Shown: positions 33,921-42,954 of the stretch, piece after piece | How the letters are laid out: each line of letters begins with the position of its first letter | Numbering within the stretch: the stretch's first letter is position 1 | Origin: Gammaproteobacteria bacterium | Lineage (GTDB): Bacteria > Pseudomonadota > Gammaproteobacteria > Burkholderiales > Gallionellaceae | DNA: 64,000 nucleotides | NCBI GenBank assembly: GCA_018820925.1 | Contig: JAHJNJ010000002.1 | Location: 1-64,000 of the forward strand | Reading direction: 5' to 3' | Made by a program: the position numbers and the translations under genes | Notes under the pieces: generated by a model | Told to the model about the DNA's origin: nothing | Databases searched by the model: none | Seen by the model: the letters and a program-made list of their open reading frames with translations, nothing else

Positions 33921-34264
33921 ATTTGAAGCAGCGGACCAAGGGTTTCGCGCTGCAAATTATTGTGTTGGTTGATAGCTTGCCGGTGGGCAGGACAGCCGAG
34001 GTAATAGGCAGGCAATTGCTCCGCTCCGGAACATCGGTGGGTGCGAATTATCGCGCGGCGTGTCGTGCAAAGTCGGCGGCGGACTTCATCGCCAAGATGG
34101 GAATCGTAGAAGAAGAGGCCGACGAATGTATCTACTGGATGGAGCTGCTGGCCGAGGCAAATATTCTGCCTTTGACCAGATTACAACCGCTCATGACGGA
34201 GGCTGATGAACTCGTAGCCATCACGGTCTCATCTATAAAAACGGCCAAGGCAAACAAGAAATGA
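33890..34264 (+). CDS. bS23/IVP-type four-helix-bundle protein
   Basis: The 124-residue protein has the features of the family found in 23S rRNA intervening sequences and, as Avd, in diversity-generating retroelements: an RTKGFALQIIVLVDSLP helix, then IGRQLLRSGTSVGANYRAA, then KMGIVEEEADECIYWMELL and a final amphipathic helix. The first residues MRNAEFG are repeat-encoded; translation may instead start at the ATG at 33911 (MRNDLKQRTKG). It overlaps CheB's start by four bases (ATGA) and follows cheA directly. No reverse transcriptase or rRNA is nearby. The family is thought to bind nucleic acid or nucleoprotein; its role in a chemosensory operon is unknown. Confidence 0.88.
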   Translation: MRNAEFGMRNDLKQRTKGFALQIIVLVDSLPVGRTAEVIGRQLLRSGTSVGANYRAACRAKSAADFIAKMGIVEEEADECIYWMELLAEANILPLTRLQPLMTEADELVAITVSSIKTAKANKK

Positions 34265-35340
34265 ACACCACCAATTCCGCACCCCGCATTCCGAATTCCG
34301 CAATCAGGGTCCTCCTCGTCGACGACTCTCCCATCGCGCTGCACATCATGCAGCGCCTGCTGTCTGCCTCACCCGGCATTCAGGTGGTGGGCACTGCCAC
34401 CAACGGCAAGGAGGCGCTCGAGTTGTTGCCCGAGTTGAATCCCGACGTGATCTGCACCGATCTGCACATGCCGGTGATGGATGGCATGGAGTTCACCCGC
34501 GCGGTGATGAACAAGTACCCGCGCCCCATCCTGGTGGTGAGCGTATCGGTGGAGCCGGACTCGTCCAATATTTTCCAGATGCTGGGGGCGGGGGCGGTGG
34601 ATGTCTACCCCAAGCCGCGCGACATTCTCGGGGCGGATCAGGACAAGCTGGCCAGGGAACTCTCCAGCAAGATTCGCATCCTCGCCGGTGTGCATGTTTT
34701 TCGCCGCACCGCAACAGCGAAAACTACTCCTCCGTCCCTGCCGCACTTAAAGCTGACACCTCACGCCAACGTGCGCATCGTGGCGATTGGAGCTTCCACT
34801 GGCGGCCCGCAGGCGCTGCGCGAAATTCTTTCCCATCTGCCGGTCGAGTTTCCCGTGCCGGTGTTGTGTGTGCAGCATATCGGCGGCGACTTTCTCACCG
34901 GACTGGTGGCCTGGCTGGCCGAAGCCTGCCCGCTGCCGGTGCGCAAAGCCGTGCAGGGCGAGCAGCCGCGAGCCGGGATGGTCTATTTCGCGCCCGAGGA
35001 CACCCATCTGGAACTTGACGGCAGCGGACGTTTTTCGCTCACGCAGGCTCCGCCCTGCGACGGCCACCGGCCCTCGGCAACCGTCACCCTGCGCGCTGCG
35101 GCGCGCCGCTACGGTGCCGGTACGGTGGGCGTGCTGCTCACCGGCATGGGCCGCGACGGTGCCGAAGGCATGGCGGAAATTGCCGCCGCCGGCGGCGTCA
35201 CCATCGCCCAGGATGAAGCCAGCAGCGTGGTTTACGGCATGCCCAAAGCGGCAGTGGAACTGGGTGCCGCGCTGCATGTGCTTCCCATTGAACAGATTGC
35301 GCCGGCGCTGGTGGCGTTGGCGAAGGGGAATGTTGAATGA
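34261..35340 (+). CDS. cheB: CheB methylesterase with receiver domain
   Basis: The 359-residue protein has a receiver domain (VLLVDDSPIALHIM, TDLHMPVMDG with the phospho-aspartate, VYPKPRD) and a methylesterase domain with the catalytic triad in GASTGGPQALRE (serine), CVQHIGGDF (histidine) and LLTGMGRDGAEGM (aspartate). It removes methyl groups from the MCP and may deamidate glutamines. Residues 1-15 (NTTNSAPRIPNSAI) are encoded by a repeat arm, so the native start may have been replaced when the cassette inserted. Confidence 0.93.
   Translation: MNTTNSAPRIPNSAIRVLLVDDSPIALHIMQRLLSASPGIQVVGTATNGKEALELLPELNPDVICTDLHMPVMDGMEFTRAVMNKYPRPILVVSVSVEPDSSNIFQMLGAGAVDVYPKPRDILGADQDKLARELSSKIRILAGVHVFRRTATAKTTPPSLPHLKLTPHANVRIVAIGASTGGPQALREILSHLPVEFPVPVLCVQHIGGDFLTGLVAWLAEACPLPVRKAVQGEQPRAGMVYFAPEDTHLELDGSGRFSLTQAPPCDGHRPSATVTLRAAARRYGAGTVGVLLTGMGRDGAEGMAEIAAAGGVTIAQDEASSVVYGMPKAAVELGAALHVLPIEQIAPALVALAKGNVE
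34271..34306. repeat. GCGGAAT repeat copy F (right arm of the bS23 cassette, start of cheB)
   Basis: Units ccaattccgcaccccgcatt and ccgaattccgcaatc are the inverted counterpart of copy E. Together E and F form terminal inverted repeats around the four-helix-bundle gene. Confidence 0.82.
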
Positions 35341-35361
35341 ACACCCGAATGTTCATTAGGC

Positions 35362-35473
35362 CGTCATACCGGCGCTGGCCGGTATCCAGATTGGTAGGGT
35401 GGGCACGTTTTTGGTGCCCACGCGGTGATGGGAAGGTGTTTCCGCGTGGGCACCAAAAACGTGCCCACCCTAC
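35362..35473. repeat. Two palindromic repeats between cheB and the hybrid kinase
   Basis: A gtcataccggcgctggccgg plus tatccag palindrome (35362-35389, same type as 42806-42832) is followed by a complete tagggtgggcacg-type REP pair (35394-35473, same family as 9632-9715). Confidence 0.85.
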
Positions 35474-35476
35474 GAG

Positions 35477-35572
35477 ACTGCGGAATGAATGGAGTGCTGC
35501 ATGAAGAATGAAAACAAATCGAAAGCGGAATCCGGACTTGGGACTGCGGACTCCATTCTGCAATCCGAAATC
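35477..35572. repeat. GCGGAAT repeat copy G (start of the hybrid kinase gene)
   Basis: Units agactgcggaatg, aagcggaatccgg, gactgcggactcc and the inverted attctgcaatccgaaat run through the ribosome binding site and the first 24 codons of the next gene. Confidence 0.8.
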
Positions 35573-38500
35573 CTCATCGTAGAAGACAGCCCCGTCGAGG
35601 CGGAAATGCTGCGCCGCACGCTTGTCAAGGCTGGCTACGCGGTGAACGTGGCGCACAACGGCGAGGAAGGCCTGCAGGCAGCGCACAAGCAGCGGCCCGC
35701 GCTGGTGTTGAGCGACATCAACATGCCGGTGATGAACGGCTTTGAGTTGTGCCGCGCGATCAAGTACGACGATGACCTGTGGAATGTTCCGCTGATGCTG
35801 CTCACGGTACTGTCGGAGCCGAAAGACATCATCGAAGCGATCAATTGCGGTGCCGATGCTTACGTCGTCAAGCCTTTCGGCGAGGCCAACCTGCTGGGCC
35901 GCGTCCGTTCCCTGCTGGATGCCCCGCTCAAGAGAAAAAGGGCGGATGAGCGGCGCGAGGAAGTGGTGGGCTACGGCGGCCAGCGCTTCTCCATCTCCGG
36001 CGGCGGCCAGCAGATACTCAACCTGCTGCTCTCCGTATACGAGAACACGCTCAACCAGAATCGGGAATTGGAGAATACCCAGACCGAGCTAAATCTGCTC
36101 AACGAGAACCTGGACCGGGAAGTGCATGAGCGCACTGCGGCGGTTCGCGCGAGCGAGGAACGCTACAAACGCATCACCGAGGGGCTCACGGATTATCTGT
36201 ACACGGTGCGCGTCGAGAACGGCCGTGCGGTGGAAACCAGGCAGAGCCCGGCCAGCATGATCGTGACAGGATACACGCCGGAAGAATTTGCCGCCGATCC
36301 CTATCTATGGATCCGCATGGTCGTGCCGGAGGACCGCGAACTGGTCAACGAGCATGTGCGGCAAATCCTGGCGGGGAAGGACAGCTTGCCCATCGAGCAC
36401 CGCATCATCCGCAAGGACGGCAAGATGCGCTGGATAAGCGATACGCCCGTCCTGAGCAAGGATGCCGCCGGGAAGCTGCTGTCCTACGACGGCCTGATCA
36501 AGGACATCACCGAGCGCAAGGTTGCCGAGGAGCAAATCCACAAGCTCTCGCTGGCCGTCGAGCAGAGCATGGACAGCGTTGTCATTACCGATCTGGATGC
36601 CAAAATCGAGTACGTGAACGAAGCCTTTGTCCGGGTCACCGGCTACAGCCGCGAGGAAGTCATCGGCCAGAACCCGCGCATCCTGCAATCCGCCAGGACA
36701 CCGCGCGCAACCTACGACGCCCTGTGGGACGCTTTGCACCACGACCGGACCTGGAAGGGCGAGTTCATCAACCGGCGCAAGGACGGCAGCGAATACGCCG
36801 AATTCGCCACCATCACGCCCATTCATCAAGCCGACAGACGCGTCAGTCACTACGTGGCGGTGAAGGAGGATATCACCGAGAAAAAACGCCTGGGCAAGGA
36901 ACTGGATCAGCACCGCCATCATCTGGAGGAACTGGTCGAGACCCGCACCCACGAGTTGAACGAGGCCAAGGCCGCGGCCGAGGCGGCGAACGCGGCCAAG
37001 AGCGCCTTCGTCGCCAACATGAGTCACGAAATACGCACGCCGCTGAATGCCATCGTCGGGCTCACGCACCTGTTGCGGCGCGACAATCCCGATCCGGCGC
37101 AGAAGGAGAAGCTGGACAAGATCGTCGAGGCTTCCCGGCACCTGCTCTCGGTCATCAGCGACATTCTCGACTTTTCCAAGATCGAGGCGGGCAAGCTGAA
37201 TCTGAGTGTCGCCGACTTTTCCTTCGCGCGCATGCTGGACAATGTCGTCTCCATGATCGGTTCCAGGGTGCGCGAAAAGAATCTGGAACTCGTCGTGGAA
37301 CGCGACGCTGTGCCGCCGGTCTTGGTGGGCGATTCCACCCGGCTGGCGCAAGCCCTGCTCAACTATCTTTCCAACGCCGTCAAATTCACCGAGCGCGGCA
37401 CGATCGGCATCCGCATTTCCAAATCGGAGGAAACGCCAACCGACCTCATGGTTCGCTTCGAAGTGACGGACACCGGCATCGGTATCCCGCCCGAGAAAAT
37501 ATCGCATTTGTTCGCCGCCTTCGAGCAGGTCGATGCCAGCATCTCGCGCCGTTATGGCGGCACTGGCCTGGGGCTCGCCATCACCCGGCAACTGGCGCAC
37601 CTCATGGGCGGCGAGGCCGGCGCGCAGAGCGTACCCGGCCAAGGCAGTACATTCTGGTTTACCGCGCGTCTGCGCAGGAGCGATCTCGGCGTGGACGAGT
37701 TGCCCGACGCCCCCGCGCGCGGCAAGTTGGGCCTGCAAACCATGCCGGTCGGCACCCGCATCCTGCTGGCCGAAGACAACAAGATCAACCAGGAAGTCGC
37801 GGTAGAACTCCTGAGCGAAGTCGGCTTGAAGGTGGAGGTCGCCAACGACGGCTTTGAGGCATTGGAGATGGCGCGCAAAGGCGGTTACGACCTGATCCTG
37901 ATGGACATGCAGATGCCGGGCATGGACGGCCTCGAGGCGACCCGTGCCATCCGCGACCTGCCCGGTTGCGCGATGCTGCCCATCCTGGCGATGACCGCCA
38001 ACGCCTTCGACGAAGATCGCGAGCGCTGCAAGGCCGCAGGCATGAACGACTTCATCACCAAACCGGTCGATCCCGAGCAGCTTTTCGGCACGTTGTTGCG
38101 CTGGTTGTCTCCCGCCGCGATGGTTGTACCCGCCGCTCCTGCCGCCACCGGGACGCCGCCCGCCGAACTCACAGACATCCCCGGACTGGATATCCGGCAG
38201 GGACTCAAGGTACTGAACGGCCACCTCGCCATCTACCTGCGTTTGCTGCGCCAATTTGAGGTTGATCATGGCGACGACATGATCCGGCTGCGCAAGCACA
38301 TGTCTGCGGGAGAGCGCGACAAGGCCAGATTGCTGGCCCATACGCTGAAAGGCAGTTCGGCCAATCTGGGGGCGACCGGCGTGCAGGGGCTGGCCGCCAA
38401 ACTGGAAGAGGCGATCAAGGATGGTCGCGATGCGGTGACAATCGGACGGCTGGCGAACACGCTCGAAATCGGCTTGCAGGAACTGGTTGCGGGAATACGC

Positions 38501-38767
38501 ACGGCGCTGCCGCAGGAGGCCGCCGCGCCCTGGGCGGGTGAAGTGGACTGGGCGCTAGTGCGGAAGGTGCTGTCCGAACTCGAGCCGCTGCTGGCGACGG
38601 GCAGCATGCAGGCAAACCAGATTTTCGAGACCCATGCCGCGTTGCTCAAGGCCGCGCTCGGCCCGCCGGGTGCGGAACTGGAACAACGTATCGAGCATAT
38701 TCTCTACCCCGAGGCGCTGGAGACCCTCAGGCGGGTGCGGCAGGAACACACGGAGTTGGCGGGATGA
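35501..38767 (+). CDS. Hybrid histidine kinase: REC-PAS-PAS-HisKA-HATPase-REC-HPt
   Basis: The 1088-residue protein has no membrane segment. Domains in order: receiver (ILIVEDSPVEAEM, LSDINMPVMNG, about 25-140), coiled coil, PAS (about 215-345), PAS (about 350-470), HisKA with MSHEIRTPLNAIVG (about 507-520), HATPase (NYLSNAVKFTERG, DTGIGIPPEK, GGTGLGL), receiver (ILLAEDNKINQE, LILMDMQMPGMDG, about 752-870) and HPt (LAHTLKGSSANLG, about 945). It starts at the ATG at 35501 with ggag eight bases ahead. It may act as a phosphorelay hub; the N-terminal receiver could be a CheA target. Confidence 0.92.
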   Translation: MKNENKSKAESGLGTADSILQSEILIVEDSPVEAEMLRRTLVKAGYAVNVAHNGEEGLQAAHKQRPALVLSDINMPVMNGFELCRAIKYDDDLWNVPLMLLTVLSEPKDIIEAINCGADAYVVKPFGEANLLGRVRSLLDAPLKRKRADERREEVVGYGGQRFSISGGGQQILNLLLSVYENTLNQNRELENTQTELNLLNENLDREVHERTAAVRASEERYKRITEGLTDYLYTVRVENGRAVETRQSPASMIVTGYTPEEFAADPYLWIRMVVPEDRELVNEHVRQILAGKDSLPIEHRIIRKDGKMRWISDTPVLSKDAAGKLLSYDGLIKDITERKVAEEQIHKLSLAVEQSMDSVVITDLDAKIEYVNEAFVRVTGYSREEVIGQNPRILQSARTPRATYDALWDALHHDRTWKGEFINRRKDGSEYAEFATITPIHQADRRVSHYVAVKEDITEKKRLGKELDQHRHHLEELVETRTHELNEAKAAAEAANAAKSAFVANMSHEIRTPLNAIVGLTHLLRRDNPDPAQKEKLDKIVEASRHLLSVISDILDFSKIEAGKLNLSVADFSFARMLDNVVSMIGSRVREKNLELVVERDAVPPVLVGDSTRLAQALLNYLSNAVKFTERGTIGIRISKSEETPTDLMVRFEVTDTGIGIPPEKISHLFAAFEQVDASISRRYGGTGLGLAITRQLAHLMGGEAGAQSVPGQGSTFWFTARLRRSDLGVDELPDAPARGKLGLQTMPVGTRILLAEDNKINQEVAVELLSEVGLKVEVANDGFEALEMARKGGYDLILMDMQMPGMDGLEATRAIRDLPGCAMLPILAMTANAFDEDRERCKAAGMNDFITKPVDPEQLFGTLLRWLSPAAMVVPAAPAATGTPPAELTDIPGLDIRQGLKVLNGHLAIYLRLLRQFEVDHGDDMIRLRKHMSAGERDKARLLAHTLKGSSANLGATGVQGLAAKLEEAIKDGRDAVTIGRLANTLEIGLQELVAGIRTALPQEAAAPWAGEVDWALVRKVLSELEPLLATGSMQANQIFETHAALLKAALGPPGAELEQRIEHILYPEALETLRRVRQEHTELAG

Positions 38768-38780
38768 ATTTTCGTTGACA

Positions 38781-38880
38781 CACGGTTGCGCTCCCGCCAG
38801 CGGGATAACCGGGGACTTGGCTGCGGTTTTTTGCAGCTTAGTCGAATGGCTAGTTGTTTCATCCAGAGGGTTAGGGAGAA
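38781..38880. repeat. Repeat related to the ybhF linker block
   Basis: The stretch gggataaccggggacttggc, tagtcgaatggctagt and gggttagggaga matches 23265-23355 inside ybhF at most positions, with a hairpin (ggctgcggttttttgcagct) that differs between the copies. Here it fills the gap between two kinase genes. Confidence 0.78.
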
Positions 38881-38906
38881 GGAAGTAAAAACAGGGGAAT
38901 AATCAA

Positions 38907-40205
38907 ATGAACATGAACCAGCCAATAGAAAAAACCCGCGAAATAATTCTGGTTGCTGACGACGATGCAGGCGACGTGGCCGCGCTGGGGCGTTTGCTCC
39001 ACCCGCATTACGATGTATTTGCCGCCCCTTCCGGTGAGCGGGCATTGCAAATCGCCGCCGGAATTCCCAAGCCGGATCTGATTCTGCTCGATGTATTGAT
39101 GCCGGAGATGGATGGTTACGAGGTGCTGATCCGCCTGCGCGACAACCCTGCCACCCGCGACATTCCGGTCATTTTCATCAGCGGGCTCGACTCCATTGAA
39201 GATGAAGAGAAAGGCCTCGAACTCGGTGCGGTGGATTACATCGCCAAACCCTACCGCCCGCCCATCATTCTGGCGCGAGTGCACACTTGGCTTGAACTCA
39301 AGCGCAGCCGCGACCGGTTGCGCGACCAGAATGCGATTCTGGAAGCCGAAGTGGACAAGCGCCTGAAAGAAAATCAACAGGTTCAGGGGCAACTGCTGCA
39401 TTCCGAGAAGATGGCCGCCATCGGCCAGTTGGCGGCCGGTATTGCACACGAGATCAACAATCCGGTGGGTTTTGTCACCTCCAATCTCAAGACGCTGGAT
39501 ATCTACAAGAGGGATATTCTCGAGATTCTGGATACCTACGAAACATTGGAGGCCGCGTGCGCACCGGACGCGGAGGCACTGTTGAAAATACACGCGCTCA
39601 AGCAACAGAAGGATTTCGGTTTTATTCGCACCGATCTGGACCAGTTGATAGCGGAGTCGCAGCAAGGGATGGCGCGCGTGGCCAAGATCGTGAGCGACCT
39701 GAAGGATTTTGCCCATGCCGAAAACAAGGAGTGGCTGTGGGCCGACTTGAACAACGGGCTCGATTCCACGCTCAACATTGTGCGCAATGAAATCAAGTAT
39801 CACTGCACCTTGAACAAAGCCTACGGCGACATTCCCAAGGTGTATTGCATGGCATCGCAGATCAACCAGGTTCTGCTGAATTTATTGGTGAACGCGGCAC
39901 AGGCGATACCGGAAAAAGGCGAGATCACCGTTCGCACCGGACAAGAAGGCGAAGAAGTCTTTGTCGCGATTGCCGATACCGGCAGCGGCATCCCCGCCGG
40001 GAACCTGAAGCGGATATTCGAACCCTTTTTTACCACCAAGCCTGTCGGCAAGGGCACGGGGCTTGGTCTTGCGATATCTTTCGACATCGTCCAGAAACAT
40101 AAAGGGCGCATTGAAGTCGAGAGCACGGTGGGCAAGGGAACAACTTTCACCGTTTGGCTGCCGGTCAATTCGCAGGTCGAAGACGCGGCCCGGAAGGCAA
40201 GTTGA
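38907..40205 (+). CDS. Receiver-histidine kinase protein
   Basis: The 432-residue cytoplasmic protein has an N-terminal receiver (LVADDDAGDVAALG, LLDVLMPEMDG, IAKPYRPP; to about 130), a coiled coil, a HisKA region with GIAHEINNPVGFVTS (about 183-197) and an HATPase (NLLVNAAQAIPEKG, DTGSGIPAG, GTGLGLAIS). The receiver and coiled coil are strikingly similar to the HD-GYP regulator at 26230, so the operon begins and ends with the same module on different outputs. It could be phosphorylated by CheA and then relay to unknown targets. RBS aggggaat precedes the ATG. Confidence 0.9.
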   Translation: MNMNQPIEKTREIILVADDDAGDVAALGRLLHPHYDVFAAPSGERALQIAAGIPKPDLILLDVLMPEMDGYEVLIRLRDNPATRDIPVIFISGLDSIEDEEKGLELGAVDYIAKPYRPPIILARVHTWLELKRSRDRLRDQNAILEAEVDKRLKENQQVQGQLLHSEKMAAIGQLAAGIAHEINNPVGFVTSNLKTLDIYKRDILEILDTYETLEAACAPDAEALLKIHALKQQKDFGFIRTDLDQLIAESQQGMARVAKIVSDLKDFAHAENKEWLWADLNNGLDSTLNIVRNEIKYHCTLNKAYGDIPKVYCMASQINQVLLNLLVNAAQAIPEKGEITVRTGQEGEEVFVAIADTGSGIPAGNLKRIFEPFFTTKPVGKGTGLGLAISFDIVQKHKGRIEVESTVGKGTTFTVWLPVNSQVEDAARKAS

Positions 40206-40217
40206 ATATATTGCGAC

Positions 40218-40275
40218 CGGGTTGGGAACCCGTCGGCCTCCCCCTTGCGGGGGCAAAGAACGTGCCCACCCTACA
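40218..40275. repeat. Partial REP, gc-hairpin plus half tagggtgggcacg arm
   Basis: Contains ttgggaacccgtcggcctcc, then ccttgcgggggcaaag and aacgtgcccaccctaca, the right arm of the family at 9632. The first part matches 29865-29897. It lies next to the end of the DUF4197 gene. Confidence 0.7.
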
Positions 40276-40283
40276 TGAATTTC

Positions 40284-41047
40284 CTACTGCCCGCGCAATG
40301 CCGAGAAAACTTTCTGCGCCAGATCGCCGACAGCCTGCAGCGGATGGGCGCGAATCTCTTTTTCCTGTTCTGCCATCATCAGGAACAAACCATCCAGCGC
40401 CTTGCGCGTGATGTAGTCGTCGAGGTGGGCATCCTGCTGTTTGACCAGTCCGAGCTTGACGCCTTTGCCGGCGAAGCGGTCATAGGTCTGCGCGAGGCGG
40501 ACTTTTTGCATGGATCGATTGACGATGGGTTTGAATTTTTCACCCAGCGGGGTTTCGGTATTGCGGCGGAAATATTGCGTGGCGGCATCGTCGTTGCCGA
40601 GCAGGATGTCTTTGGCATCCGTCACGGTCATGTTTTTCACCGCACCGACCAGCAGTGTTTTCGCTTCCGGCACGGCGGCTTCGGCGGCGCGGTTCATGGA
40701 GGTGATCAGCTCATCCGAATATTTGCCCAGGCCGAACCGGCGCAGGGTGCGGTCGGCTTTTTGCAGGTTCTCCGGCAGCGGAATGCGCACTTTGTCGTTG
40801 CCCAGATAACCGTTCTCTTTGGCCAAGTTGCGCACCGCGGTTTCCGCGCCCTGCGTGAGCGCCTGCTTCAGGCTGTCGGTTTGTTCCTGTGCGCTGAATT
40901 GCGCCAGCCCCGAGGGTTTGGATGCGGATGCATTCGAGGTGTCGGCGGGTTGTTTCAGTTCGTCGAGCGTGGCCTTGAGATCATCCAGGTTGAACGCACT
41001 GGCGGACATACTTGCCGCGAGCATAGCGAGCAACAGGATTCGACGCA

Positions 41048-41051
<4 letters not shown>
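40284..41051 (-). CDS. DUF4197 family secreted protein
   Basis: The 255-residue protein has a signal peptide ([20 protein letters not shown], cleavage near residue 20) and a helical domain with the DUF4197 pattern: [38 protein letters not shown] and [19 protein letters not shown]. Its function is unknown; homologues are periplasmic in many proteobacteria. Its start overlaps the stop of the dihydrolipoyl dehydrogenase gene by four bases, so they are co-transcribed, though a functional link is not known. Confidence 0.88.
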
Positions 41052-42790
<1,739 letters not shown>

Positions 42791-42805
42791 GTTGTCTTCT
42801 CCAAT

Positions 42806-42951
42806 GTCATTCCGGCGCAGGCCGGAATCCAGTCTTAAACTAATCTTCGCAAAGCGAAGACAAAATCATAAAGGCATATTGAATAAAACCGCTGGATTCC
42901 GGCTTGACCGAAGGTTAGCTTGTCCTGAGCCTGTCGAAGGGCCGGAATGAC
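42806..42951. repeat. gtcattccggc-type repeat pair with a PELVEG-type repeat nested in the right copy
   Basis: A gtcattccggcgcaggccgg plus aatccag palindrome (42806-42832) is followed by an inverted copy ctggattccggc...gccggaatgac (42892-42951). The loop of the right copy is replaced by about 37 bases (42904-42940) carrying cttgtcctgagcctgtcgaa plus gg of the PELVEG family. A related palindrome is at 35362-35389. Confidence 0.82.
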
Positions 42952-42954
42952 GGT

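Noticed and set aside
33890-34264. Diversity-generating retroelement (Avd-like protein)
   Set aside because: No reverse transcriptase, template repeat or variable repeat pair is visible in the window; the repeat blocks are low-complexity inverted units, not TR/VR copies.
33890-34264. 23S rRNA intervening sequence
   Set aside because: The gene lies between protein genes; no rRNA sequence is around it.
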